Shown: in pieces, positions 36,961 to 45,842 of the stretch
Layout of the letters: each line of letters begins with the position of its first letter
Position numbering within the stretch: position 1 is the stretch's first letter
DNA from: JAUICS01 sp964384335
GTDB taxonomy: Bacteria > Pseudomonadota > Alphaproteobacteria > Micavibrionales > Micavibrionaceae
DNA length: 64,000 nucleotides
NCBI GenBank assembly: GCA_964384335.1
Contig: CAYLKN010000009.1
Location: 9,552 to 73,551 of the forward strand
Direction: 5' to 3'
Notes under the pieces: model-generated
Told to the model about the DNA's origin: nothing
The model's input: the letters and a program-made list of their open reading frames with translations, nothing else
Database searches by the model: none
Made by a program: the position numbers and the translations under genes

Positions 36961-37031
36961 CTTTCTAAAATCTTCTTTAATTCAATTTCATGTAATCTAT
37001 TTAATTATTAAACGATAAAGATGCATTTATG

Positions 37032-37051
37032 ATTAATAATTAATTATTAAT
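37032..37051. promoter_or_regulatory. Perfect 20-bp AT-only palindrome in a divergent promoter region
   Basis: The sequence ATTAATAATT continues as its own reverse complement, giving a 20-base perfect palindrome. It lies between the divergent DUF1285 and MoxR genes (gap 36961-37121). Location and symmetry suggest an operator for a dimeric regulator controlling both genes. Low-complexity AT sequence makes chance symmetry more likely than usual. Confidence 0.35.
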
Positions 37052-37121
37052 GTTATTATCTGATACTTTAGAAATAACATGTTGTTTAGAGAAATAATAC
37101 AACCAAGGCATGAGGTAAATT

Positions 37122-38138
37122 GTGACAGGCATAACCAGCCCTCTTCAGGAAAACGAAGAAAATTTCGAGAATAAAGAAGCTCTTTTCGAGGAAATTTCAG
37201 AAAAAATAAAATCTGCAAAGGAAGAAGTCGATAAAGTCATATACGGCCAGCATGATGTTATCGATTTGACACTGACAACTCTTTTATCCGGTGGACATGT
37301 TCTTCTTATAGGGGTTCCGGGTCTGGCCAAAACACTCCTGGTCGAGACGATGGCCAAAGTCCAGGGCCTGTCTTCAAGCCGGATTCAATGCACGCCTGAT
37401 CTTATGCCCGCCGATATCATCGGCTCAGAAATTCTTGAGGAAGACAGCAACAAAAAAAGAAGTTTCCGTTTTGTAAAAGGCCCTATATTTGCACAGTTTA
37501 TCATGGCGGACGAAATCAACCGTGCAACACCGAGGACTCAGTCGGCCCTGCTTCAGGCTATGCAGGAGAATACCGTTTCCGTGACCGGACAAACTTACAA
37601 CTTGCCAAGGCCGTTCCACGTTCTGGCGACACAGAATCCTATCGAGCAGGAAGGAACCTATCCCCTGCCCGAGGCGCAGCTGGACCGTTTTATGATGCAG
37701 ATTGATGTCAATTATCCGGCTGAGGATTCCGAACGCAAAATGATGCTGGCCACAACAACGGGTTCCCAAACACCTGTAAACACTGTGTTTAGTGAAGATG
37801 ATCTTATAAAGGCACAAAACCTTATACGGTTAATGCCGATCAGTGACAGTGTGGTTGATACAATTTTGAAACTGGTAAGAAGCGCAAGACCTTCGGATGA
37901 AGCCCTGGATATCGTTAAATCTTATGTCGAATGGGCCCCCGGACCCAGGGCATCGCAATCCTTAATGCTTACATGTCGTGCAAAAGCATTGCTTGACGGT
38001 CGCATGGCACCTTCGGCCGATGACGTTTTGGAACTGGCTGAACCCGTTCTGAAGCACCGTATGAAGCTTAATTTTCAGGCCCGGTCTGACGGTCTTACAC
38101 TTTCCGAAGTTATCCGCGCGATAAGGAACGAAATTTAA
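37122..38138 (+). CDS. MoxR-family AAA+ ATPase
   Basis: A 338-residue cytoplasmic chaperone-like ATPase. Walker A GVPGLAKT is near residue 66-73, Walker B is in FIMADEINRA, and sensor residues lie in LATQNPIEQEGTYPLPEAQLDRFM, the MoxR signature. The C-terminal lid domain is complete. GTG is the start codon, with GAGGT upstream. MoxR ATPases work with VWA or DUF58 proteins encoded beside them, to mature or insert metal cofactors or to respond to envelope stress. Four consecutive genes with short gaps form the operon 37122-44057. Confidence 0.93.
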   Translation: MTGITSPLQENEENFENKEALFEEISEKIKSAKEEVDKVIYGQHDVIDLTLTTLLSGGHVLLIGVPGLAKTLLVETMAKVQGLSSSRIQCTPDLMPADIIGSEILEEDSNKKRSFRFVKGPIFAQFIMADEINRATPRTQSALLQAMQENTVSVTGQTYNLPRPFHVLATQNPIEQEGTYPLPEAQLDRFMMQIDVNYPAEDSERKMMLATTTGSQTPVNTVFSEDDLIKAQNLIRLMPISDSVVDTILKLVRSARPSDEALDIVKSYVEWAPGPRASQSLMLTCRAKALLDGRMAPSADDVLELAEPVLKHRMKLNFQARSDGLTLSEVIRAIRNEI

Positions 38139-38149
38139 AAGGACCTTGT

Positions 38150-39097
38150 ATGTTTAAGGATTTTCATCATCAAAAACAAAACGGAAATGCAACCGGATTT
38201 GAATGGTCCAGAGTTGATGAAGCCTCACAAAGCGTTTCCAAAATAATGATGGCCGCGCAGAAAGTTGCCAACTCTGTAATCTCCGGCGAACACGCCCTTA
38301 AAAGATCCGGTCAGGGCGAACGGTTCTGGCAGTTCCGTCAATACGATCCGTCGGACAGGCCGCAGGATATTGACTGGCGGCAAACGGCAAAGCACGATTC
38401 AATACACGTTCGTGAAAAAGAAATACAAAGGGCTCAGATTTTTCAATTCTGGTGCAAGACCGGGGAAAGTATGTATTGGAAGGGTGAAACCGGGCCTTCC
38501 AGACCGGATAAGCTATCTGTAGCGCTCATTATCACTCTTGCTCTGGCAAATGTGGCAAAAAATAATGGTGAAATGATTAAGCTGATCGAAAAACAAGGGC
38601 GCGGCGGCAGAAGCGACGAGACATTCCATGAAATGGGAATGGCTCTGTTAAAGGAAGACAGCTCTTTCGGCAAGAAACTTCCTTCCTTTATGCATATTGA
38701 AAAATCAAAAAACTGCTTCCCCGTTTTGGCAGGAGATTTTATCGAAGAGTACGAGGATATTGAACATTCGGTAAAAAGCCTGTCTCAGCAGTCGTCAGGA
38801 GGTGTCATTATTCAGGTTCTCGATCCGGATGAGATTACCCTGCCCTATTCCGGACGCGTTTTGTTCGAATCCGTTGACACACTTGATGATGAAGAGGACA
38901 TTCCAAACGTAAGAGACATACGGCAGGAGTATATAAGAAAGTTTGAAGATCACAGGCAGAAAATTGAAAATCTGGCGAAGAATGCAGGCTGGTATTACTT
39001 TATTCATATAACGCAGGACCCGGTTGCACCGCTCCTGCAAAAGCTGTGGCACTATGTTTCGGATCAGAGAAATATGAGTGCCCATTTAAATTATTAA
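38150..39097 (+). CDS. DUF58 domain protein
   Basis: A 315-residue soluble protein. The hallmark of DUF58 is RQYDPSDRPQDIDWRQTAKHDSIHVREKE (approximately residues 63-91), preceded by SGEHALKRSGQGERFW. The C-terminal half resembles a VWA fold, with VIIQVLDPDEITLPYSG. It is the standard partner of MoxR ATPases. It starts 11 bases after the moxR-like stop, with AAAGGA as ribosome-binding site. Confidence 0.9.
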   Translation: MFKDFHHQKQNGNATGFEWSRVDEASQSVSKIMMAAQKVANSVISGEHALKRSGQGERFWQFRQYDPSDRPQDIDWRQTAKHDSIHVREKEIQRAQIFQFWCKTGESMYWKGETGPSRPDKLSVALIITLALANVAKNNGEMIKLIEKQGRGGRSDETFHEMGMALLKEDSSFGKKLPSFMHIEKSKNCFPVLAGDFIEEYEDIEHSVKSLSQQSSGGVIIQVLDPDEITLPYSGRVLFESVDTLDDEEDIPNVRDIRQEYIRKFEDHRQKIENLAKNAGWYYFIHITQDPVAPLLQKLWHYVSDQRNMSAHLNY

Positions 39098-39127
39098 TTA
39101 AACATGATCATTTAACGGGTTTTTCAC

Positions 39128-41938
39128 GTGGGTTTATTTGGTTTAAGTTTTTTGAATCCGCTTTTTCTTCTGGGTCTTCTTGGCTTGCCCCTGATCTGGT
39201 TTCTGCTCCGGATTACGCCGCCACAACCAAGAAAACAGCGTTTGCCCACTATCCGGTTTTTAAGAGATTTACTGCCGAAAGAAAAAACACCCGTTCGTAC
39301 CCCCTGGTGGCTTTTGCTTCTTCGTCTGATTATTGCCGGGCTTATCATTACGGCTCTGGCAAGGCCGGTTTTAAACCCTGGCGAATCCATATCCGGCAGC
39401 GGCCCGGTCAGACTTGTTATTGATAACAGCTGGCCTTCCGGCCAGATATGGGAGACGCAGATTGAAAAGGCGAAGGAAATCCTGTCACACGCCCGGTACG
39501 AGGAACGCCCTGTCTATATTATGACCACTGCATTATCTGCAAAGGATAACGCTATTCTGCATGCAGGACCGCTCAGCCCTGCAGGTGCGGAAGAGTTACT
39601 AAACCAGCTTACCCCCGTTCCATGGCCTGCCGACCATGACGCCGGGATCAGAAAACTGCTTTCAGTCGAAATTAATGAAACCGTAACCAGTCTGTGGTTT
39701 GGTCACGGCATTCGGGAAGAAGGATACGAAAAACTCGCGCAGGCCCTGCAAAATCAGGGGCGTCTGTTTTATTTCTCCCCTGACTCCGAAAACGATCCAT
39801 TGTTGCTCCATGCCAAATCCGTGAAACCGCCAGATGCAGCAAACCCGCTGAGAACAGTGATTGAGGCGGAAATCAAAAACGATTTCAGGATTTCCGAAAG
39901 CCGTAATCTCAGGATCGATTCAATCGGCCGGGACGGATCTGTCCTGGACCGGATTGATTTCCGTTTTGATGAGGACGGAGACGTTCTTGCCAGCATCGAC
40001 CTTCCTGACGAACTTTATCAGGAGCTGGCCACACTGAAAGTTACCGGCATGCGCGGTGCCGGAAATGTTTATCTGCTGGATGGCCGCCACCGCCGAAAAA
40101 CTGTCGGGATCCTGTCTTCAGGTGCGGACAGCGATACTGCACCCCTTGTGGAGGCCAATTTTTATCTTAAAAATGCGCTCCAGCCTTACGCCGAAATTGT
40201 CGAGGGCAATATCAATACGCTGATCGAAGCTGATCCCGCAATGATTGTTTTTTCGGATTTCAATACAACCACACCTGAAAATCTGGATAAAATAGAGAAA
40301 TGGATTAATGCCGGTGGATTACTTGTCCAGTTTGCCGGCTCAAGTTACCTGAATAACACCAACGTACAGCTTGTGCCTGTCGATTTAAGGCAGGGCGGCC
40401 GGGCCCTTGACGGATCGATGACCTGGGCCGATCCGCCGCGTATTGAGAAATTCACGGAAAACAGTCCTTTTAAAGATCTTTCGATCCCCGAAGACGTAAC
40501 CGTAAGGCGAATGGTCCTGGCCGACCCTTCCGCAAATCTTGAGGAAAAAACATGGGCCGTGCTCACAGATGGCACGCCTCTGATTACCGCCGAAAGACGG
40601 GAAAACGGGATGATTGTTCTAATCCATACGACCGCTACGCCGGAATGGTCCAATCTTGCGCTTTCCGGACTTTATATACAAATCCTGAAACGTCTTTCCG
40701 AAACGGCAAAAGGATCAATGGTTGCCATACCGCAAAAGGAAAACAGCTATCTTAATCCTCTTACAATTCTTGACGGATTTGGAAATATGAGAAGGCCTGA
40801 CGCAACGGTCAGCAGTATCGCCCTAGACCGGCTCAAACAAACACAGCCATCCCCGGAAACTCCGCCCGGTATTTACGGTCAGGACGGCTTCACCGTCGCC
40901 CTGAACCTGGGTGAAAGGATCGAAGCCCCGAAAAAAATAAAAACCATGCCCCCGGGCGTGGATATCAGGCCCTATGAAAAGGCAAAAACGATCTCTTTTA
41001 TGCCCTTCCTGCTGCTTATGGCCATCGTTCTTTTTCTTGCGGACTGGCTGATCACCATAATATTATCAGGTATGAACATCAAAAGGCTTTCCGTTTCTTT
41101 GTTTCGTAAAACCGCTTTACCCGCTGTACTGGCAATACAGGCAGCTGTTTTCTGCTCTCTTTTGCCAATACACGGCGCATATGCCGCATCTCAGGAGGCG
41201 CATATCCGATATGCCACTGAACTGCATCTTGCCTATGTGGAATCCGGTGATACTGCGGTTGACAGAACAAGCCGCCAGGGTCTTGAAAATCTTGCCCGGA
41301 TGCTTACGCTGCGTACGTCTGTTGAGCCGGCCGGTGTGGTCGGATTAAATCTTGAAGAAGACCCTGTTAATCTTTTCCCCCTTATTTACTGGGCGGTTAC
41401 ACCGGCAAAAAAAACACTGACGAATAAAGAGGCGCAGACCCTGCAGACTTTTCTGGATAACGGGGGTATGGTTCTGTTCGATACCCGGGACCAGCCAAGG
41501 CAATCGGCTTCCAGTTTCAGCATGGCGTTGAGTGAAAATGCAAAAACGCTTCAGGCTCTTCTCGCCCCGTTGAATATTCCCGAACTTGTACCCGTTACGC
41601 AGGATCACGTTTTGACCAAGTCTTTTTACCTGCTTGACACATTTCCCGGACGGTATGAAGGAGGAACACTATGGGTGGAAAAGGCCAGTCTCGATCCGGA
41701 AAAAAGAACGGGACTGGACGGTGTTTCGGGAATCATCATCGGCGGTAACGACTGGGGCTCGGCCTGGGCGGAAAATTTCAGCAGGGCGGGATTTTCAAGA
41801 TACAACCTCTCCGGCGGCAGCCGGCAACAGGAAATGGCCTTCCGTTTCGGTATAAATCTGATGATGTATGCCCTGACCGGTAATTACAAGTCCGATCAGG
41901 TCCACCTGCCTTTTATTCTTGACAGACTGGGGCAATGA
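39128..41938 (+). CDS. BatA/DUF4159-type membrane protein
   Basis: A 936-residue inner-membrane protein. The N-terminus (FLNPLFLLGLLGLPLIWFLLR) with a second membrane segment near residue 60-78 is a BatA-type domain. A large periplasmic region follows, then two membrane segments (near residues 625-645 and 660-680). The C-terminal 220 residues form a DUF4159-like domain (DLFPLIYWAVTP-like region, then FLDNGGMVLFDTRDQ). It belongs to the MoxR-DUF58 operon found in many alphaproteobacteria. GTG start. The next gene begins two bases after its stop at the preferred start. Confidence 0.85.
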   Translation: MGLFGLSFLNPLFLLGLLGLPLIWFLLRITPPQPRKQRLPTIRFLRDLLPKEKTPVRTPWWLLLLRLIIAGLIITALARPVLNPGESISGSGPVRLVIDNSWPSGQIWETQIEKAKEILSHARYEERPVYIMTTALSAKDNAILHAGPLSPAGAEELLNQLTPVPWPADHDAGIRKLLSVEINETVTSLWFGHGIREEGYEKLAQALQNQGRLFYFSPDSENDPLLLHAKSVKPPDAANPLRTVIEAEIKNDFRISESRNLRIDSIGRDGSVLDRIDFRFDEDGDVLASIDLPDELYQELATLKVTGMRGAGNVYLLDGRHRRKTVGILSSGADSDTAPLVEANFYLKNALQPYAEIVEGNINTLIEADPAMIVFSDFNTTTPENLDKIEKWINAGGLLVQFAGSSYLNNTNVQLVPVDLRQGGRALDGSMTWADPPRIEKFTENSPFKDLSIPEDVTVRRMVLADPSANLEEKTWAVLTDGTPLITAERRENGMIVLIHTTATPEWSNLALSGLYIQILKRLSETAKGSMVAIPQKENSYLNPLTILDGFGNMRRPDATVSSIALDRLKQTQPSPETPPGIYGQDGFTVALNLGERIEAPKKIKTMPPGVDIRPYEKAKTISFMPFLLLMAIVLFLADWLITIILSGMNIKRLSVSLFRKTALPAVLAIQAAVFCSLLPIHGAYAASQEAHIRYATELHLAYVESGDTAVDRTSRQGLENLARMLTLRTSVEPAGVVGLNLEEDPVNLFPLIYWAVTPAKKTLTNKEAQTLQTFLDNGGMVLFDTRDQPRQSASSFSMALSENAKTLQALLAPLNIPELVPVTQDHVLTKSFYLLDTFPGRYEGGTLWVEKASLDPEKRTGLDGVSGIIIGGNDWGSAWAENFSRAGFSRYNLSGGSRQQEMAFRFGINLMMYALTGNYKSDQVHLPFILDRLGQ

Positions 41939-41939
41939 T

Positions 41940-44057
41940 ATGAGCAGCCAGAACGGCACAACGATTAACGCAGTTACCATGATTGAATGGGCCCCGTATT
42001 TTCCCGCACCGGTCATCGCCGGGATCGCAATCGCGGCAACCGTTGTGTTTATACTGGCGGCATTTAAAAAACCAAAAGGTTTTGTTTTGAGGGCCGGTCT
42101 TGCCGTGCTCCTTATTCTTGCACTTTTAAACCCGACACTTCTGGAAGAAAAACAGGAACCTGTAAGGGATGTCGCCTTTATTGTCAGTGACGGAAGCCAG
42201 AGCCAGGATTTCGAAAACAGAAAGCAAAGATCGGAAAATGCCTTATCCGCTATCAGTGAAACTCTGCAGGACTTTGAAAATCTGGAAGTCCGGGTTGTGG
42301 AAAAGAACCGTGCGGAAGGAAGTAATGAAGACGATACGGATAAAACACTACTTTTCAAAAATCTGGAAAGCGCTTTACGAGACGTTCCGGCCAGCCGCAG
42401 GGCGGGCGTTGTGATGATTACGGACGGTCAGGTGCATGATGCACCCCAGAATGCCGAAAACATGAACAATTACGGTCCCGTTCATGTTCTTCTCAGCGGT
42501 AAGAAAGATGAAAAAGACCGGGAACTTGTTATTAAGAAGGTGCCTTCTTACGGCATAGTCGGCCAGAATGTAACTGTGGCGCTTCGCATACAGGACAATC
42601 CGGATTCGCGTCCGGAAACGATTACGGAGCTTAAAATTTCCGGCGCCGACGGAAAAACACAGTACAGATCCGTACGCACGGGACAGAGTGTGTCGGTCGA
42701 TCTGCCCATCGAACATGCAGGCCAGAATGTCTTTGAAATCGAGGCAGAGCCAATTGATGGAGAGATTACAGAAGTCAACAACAAAACCGCCATACTTGTA
42801 AACGGCGTACGGGATCGTCTGCGTGTACTCCTGGTGTCCGGTATGCCTCATGCCGGTGAGCGTACATGGCGGAACATTCTGACCGCCGATCCGGCCGTCG
42901 ATCTTGTCCATTTCACGATTCTGCGCCAGCCGCACAAGCTCAATACCGTTCCACAGGAAGAGTTATCGCTTATCCCCTTTCCCTTTCAGGAACTGTTTGA
43001 GGTAAAGCTGTACGATTTCGATTTGATTATTTTTGACAGGTACAAGATGAACAATATCATGCCGCCTTATTATTTCAACAATATCGCTCGGTATGTGAGG
43101 GAAGGCGGGGCGCTGCTTGAGGCAAGCGGGCCGGCTTTCGCCTCGGACCAGTCCATTTTTTTCTCCGACCTTGAGACTGTTCTCCCCTCCGTTCCGACCG
43201 GCGATGTGATCAGGAAACCATTTTTACCCGCGCTTACCGCACTTGGAAACCGCCACCCGGTTACGATCGATCTGAAAAGTAACACACTGGACGGGCAATG
43301 GGGCAGATGGCTGCAACAGGTCGGGGTCACCGTAAAAAGCGGCGATATTGTTATGGAAGGCGCGGACGGCATTCCGCTTCTTACCCTTGACCGCGTTGAA
43401 GAGGGGCGTGTGGCGCATCTGACTTCCGATCTTATATGGCTGTGGTCGCGCGGATATGATGGCGGCGGACCGCAGGCAGAACTTCTGCGGCGGCTTGCCC
43501 ACTGGCTGATGAAAGAGCCGGAACTGGAAGAAAACGCTCTTGATGTTACCGTGGACGGAAATACGATTACCCTGCGCCGCCGCAGTCTGGATCCCGGAAC
43601 GCATATTGTAAAGATGACCGGGCCGGACGGAGAAACGCGTCAGTTAACCCTGGAAGGTCAGGAAAGCGGCTGGGTTGAAACCCGGATCGAGGCAGAGAAA
43701 CTGGGTATTTACAGGTTTGAGGAAGACGATATGAAACGCATTGCCCTTGTTGGAAATTACAACCCGCCGGAGCTTCAGCGCGTTATAACAACCGAAGACA
43801 GGCTGAAAACCGTTGTGAACGCCGGTGGCGGGTCCTTTCACTGGCTTTCCGAAAATCCGGGCGTGCCGCCGGTCCGCATGGTTCCGGCAAGCCGAAGCAA
43901 TTACGCCGGCGCCGGCTGGATCGGTCTCAGACAAAATAACGACTACATCGTCAATGGCGTACAAAGCCGCAGCCTTTTTCCCGATCTGCCGCTTATGCTT
44001 TTGCTGTCTCTTATCCTGCTTGGTACATGGATCTATGAAAGCAGGGTGAAAGGGTGA
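41940..44057 (+). CDS. Membrane protein with glutamine-amidotransferase-like domain
   Basis: A 705-residue protein that closes the MoxR operon. Two membrane segments lie in the first 65 residues (VIAGIAIAATVVFILAA and GLAVLLILALLNP), and one at the C-terminus (LPLMLLLSLILLGTWIYES). Between them, about residues 75-200 look like a VWA domain lacking a full metal site (FIVSDGSQSQDF), and 310-480 resemble the class I glutamine amidotransferase-like fold of such proteins, without a catalytic Cys. The ATG at 41940 with GGGG upstream is preferred over the TTG at 41919 that overlaps the previous gene. Confidence 0.75.
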   Translation: MSSQNGTTINAVTMIEWAPYFPAPVIAGIAIAATVVFILAAFKKPKGFVLRAGLAVLLILALLNPTLLEEKQEPVRDVAFIVSDGSQSQDFENRKQRSENALSAISETLQDFENLEVRVVEKNRAEGSNEDDTDKTLLFKNLESALRDVPASRRAGVVMITDGQVHDAPQNAENMNNYGPVHVLLSGKKDEKDRELVIKKVPSYGIVGQNVTVALRIQDNPDSRPETITELKISGADGKTQYRSVRTGQSVSVDLPIEHAGQNVFEIEAEPIDGEITEVNNKTAILVNGVRDRLRVLLVSGMPHAGERTWRNILTADPAVDLVHFTILRQPHKLNTVPQEELSLIPFPFQELFEVKLYDFDLIIFDRYKMNNIMPPYYFNNIARYVREGGALLEASGPAFASDQSIFFSDLETVLPSVPTGDVIRKPFLPALTALGNRHPVTIDLKSNTLDGQWGRWLQQVGVTVKSGDIVMEGADGIPLLTLDRVEEGRVAHLTSDLIWLWSRGYDGGGPQAELLRRLAHWLMKEPELEENALDVTVDGNTITLRRRSLDPGTHIVKMTGPDGETRQLTLEGQESGWVETRIEAEKLGIYRFEEDDMKRIALVGNYNPPELQRVITTEDRLKTVVNAGGGSFHWLSENPGVPPVRMVPASRSNYAGAGWIGLRQNNDYIVNGVQSRSLFPDLPLMLLLSLILLGTWIYESRVKG

Positions 44058-44062
44058 GCCTT

Positions 44063-44119
44063 GAGCAAATCACGATCAAAAAAAACCGCTTTGCGATTTT
44101 TGATCGCATGAATTTGCTC
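44063..44119 (+). terminator. Long hairpin after the MoxR operon
   Basis: CGATCAAAAA (44073-44082) pairs with TTTTTGATCG (44097-44106), with an inner CCGC/GCG stem, and GAGCAAAT (44063-44070) pairs with ATTTGCTC (44112-44119) further out. The A-run and T-run flanks suit a Rho-independent terminator for the MoxR operon. The outer arm is shared with the first bases of the hairpin repeat copy B. Confidence 0.65.
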
Positions 44120-44194
44120 GTCGATTCAATAAGTCAGGGCAGATTCACGCTTTTCAAATATAATCATAGTTGATTATATTTGGACGCTATCTGC
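44109..44194 (+). repeat. 86-bp hairpin repeat, copy B
   Basis: Matches the reverse complement of 7430-7514 over its whole length. It contains a perfect 12-base-pair stem, CAAATATAATCA (44155-44166) and TGATTATATTTG (44171-44182), with a TAGT loop, and outer arms GCAGAT and ATCTGC. It lies in the gap between the MoxR operon and the convergent gene ending at 44232. The perfect stem suggests this copy is younger or under stronger constraint than copy A, whose stem has mismatches. Confidence 0.85.
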
Positions 44195-44231
44195 ACTAAG
44201 GTCCTGAATTAAAATAAATTTTGCAGAAAAC

Positions 44232-44996
44232 TTAAGCCGCCGGTGCAAGTTCCATCTCTTGGCTACTCTCTCCACCTTGCAAATCCAGATTTTGCACTTT
44301 CTCACAGCATCTTTTACAGTATTCATTAATTCTAAATGTTATCAATCGCTCGAGATTGTCCTCTTCGGATGTATCATCATCTTGTTTAGAATGTTCTTGA
44401 TTGAATTTTTGTGCTGCGGGATGATTATCTCCTGGCCAGTCCTGCACATGTACGCGGTTTGAAAAGGTGACTTCTTCATCCTTTGCACAGGATAATCCAA
44501 CTGAATCGCATACATACATTAAAATGCATCTCTCGACAGGGTCGCTTGTGTCACCAAAGTTTATGTTTTCCCACCCGGCTTTTTTTGCTTTATAAACAAG
44601 GACATACGCAGCTTCTATTCTTTCTTCCAATGCCTTATCAAAATTATCATAATCATCAGTTTTATATTGGAAACCAGATGCTTTGAATTTACCACTATCT
44701 TCGCTTTTCGCTCTTACATATTCAACGTTAAATGTTTCAAATTGCATAACAATACGAGATACAGAGGACTGACAATTATCTGGCTTTACTGTTTTTTCAG
44801 ATACACTGTTTCCTTCGTCATCATAAAGAGTAAATCCTCTAAACTGTGATACTATTGTTCTTGCTAAAATTAAGTGTTCAGAATTTTCCTCAAGATCAAG
44901 ACCAAGATCATAAAATTTTATGCCAAATACGCTTAACATAAATTTTCTGCACAGGTCAAATCTTTCAATTTTTTCTATAAAACCATCTGGATCCAT
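44232..44996 (-). CDS. Orphan 254-residue protein
   Basis: Not recognised. The protein is acidic, has no membrane segment, and shows two cysteine clusters: ILMYVCDSVGLSCAKDEE in the middle and EYCKRCCEKVQ near the C-terminus. The coding sequence is clearly more AT-rich than the MoxR operon beside it. It begins 25 bases after the stop of the next gene upstream (45022-45735), so the two are probably one operon. It could be a transferred gene or a fast-evolving lineage-specific one. Confidence 0.5.
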   Translation of the reverse strand: MDPDGFIEKIERFDLCRKFMLSVFGIKFYDLGLDLEENSEHLILARTIVSQFRGFTLYDDEGNSVSEKTVKPDNCQSSVSRIVMQFETFNVEYVRAKSEDSGKFKASGFQYKTDDYDNFDKALEERIEAAYVLVYKAKKAGWENINFGDTSDPVERCILMYVCDSVGLSCAKDEEVTFSNRVHVQDWPGDNHPAAQKFNQEHSKQDDDTSEEDNLERLITFRINEYCKRCCEKVQNLDLQGGESSQEMELAPAA

Positions 44997-45021
44997 AGAA
45001 ATGCTTTCACACGTTCTAAAA

Positions 45022-45735
45022 TTATAATTTACTCAAGGTTAAATAATCAGACACTTTTTCTCCCTCCGCTAAAGAATCATTTAATGGTTTAGGAAAGCCG
45101 TGACAGTCATGTCCTTCCCCTTTAACATGTTGAAGAATATGTGAAATTAAAGGCATGATGTGTGGTTGATCTTTTGTAATAAGTATTGTGTTAACTTTGT
45201 CAGGTTCCATCCAGAATCGCTCACCTTCATGTTTAAACCCACTTCGTGTTACCAATCCTTTTTGCAAGCCCTCTCCATTACCTTGCACATATGTAACATG
45301 ACATTGCATCGATCCAGGACAACACCCCATATATCCAAAAATTGCTACATTCATTATTCCCCCTCGCAGTATATATGAGGGCCTGTAAACGCCTTTACCT
45401 TCTTTTACTTCTTCTGAAATAATAATAAGATAATTTTCAGGATTCCTTCTTTCTTTATCTTCAAGATTGTCAAACGACCAGACCGCAACCATCGATTTTT
45501 TGTCACCAAAACGAATGAATGTTGGTTTTTCGGGATTATCCAAACGGAGAAGACGATCACCCTCAAATTTTTTTAAGATTTCACCGACCTTTGTGGCGTC
45601 CAAATAATCTTTATTCTCGTAAAGTTGTATAATTGCAGCAAGAATACGTGAATCCAAAGGCAGTACACCCAGAAAATTTGGGGTTACTACTCCCTGTGTT
45701 GTTTGTGCCAATTTCCTAGACTTAACTGTTTTCAT
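45022..45735 (-). CDS. Orphan 237-residue protein with cysteine-rich segment
   Basis: Not recognised. A mixed alpha/beta composition, no signal peptide and no membrane helix. The central part reads IFGYMGCCPGSMQCHVTY, and EGHDCHGFPKPL follows near the C-terminus, so metal binding or disulfides are possible. LIIISEEVKEGKGVYRPSYI looks like a core strand region. AT-rich like its downstream neighbour. The start at 45735 has only a weak GGTGTGAG in front. It lies 107 bases after the 859-residue gene on the same strand. Confidence 0.5.
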   Translation of the reverse strand: MKTVKSRKLAQTTQGVVTPNFLGVLPLDSRILAAIIQLYENKDYLDATKVGEILKKFEGDRLLRLDNPEKPTFIRFGDKKSMVAVWSFDNLEDKERRNPENYLIIISEEVKEGKGVYRPSYILRGGIMNVAIFGYMGCCPGSMQCHVTYVQGNGEGLQKGLVTRSGFKHEGERFWMEPDKVNTILITKDQPHIMPLISHILQHVKGEGHDCHGFPKPLNDSLAEGEKVSDYLTLSKL

Positions 45736-45842
45736 TTCTCACACCAAAGTATAATTTTTCATATTTGAGAGTATTATGCCAATTGCGTTCGTGTTTCAAG
45801 AGTAAATGTTATTTCATTAAAAATTTGATTTCTAAAAACCCT

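Noticed and set aside
41795..42358. A 187-codon minus-strand frame at the junction of the last two MoxR-operon genes
   Set aside because: A shadow frame; it spans an operon junction and has a Ser/Phe-rich, non-conserved product.
7430..44194. Interpreting the repeat pair as terminal inverted repeats of one 36.6 kb transposon or island
   Set aside because: The segment between them is mostly core genes (trpFB, pyrF, MoxR operon) and carries no recombinase; each copy also has its own internal symmetry, as expected of a small dispersed element.
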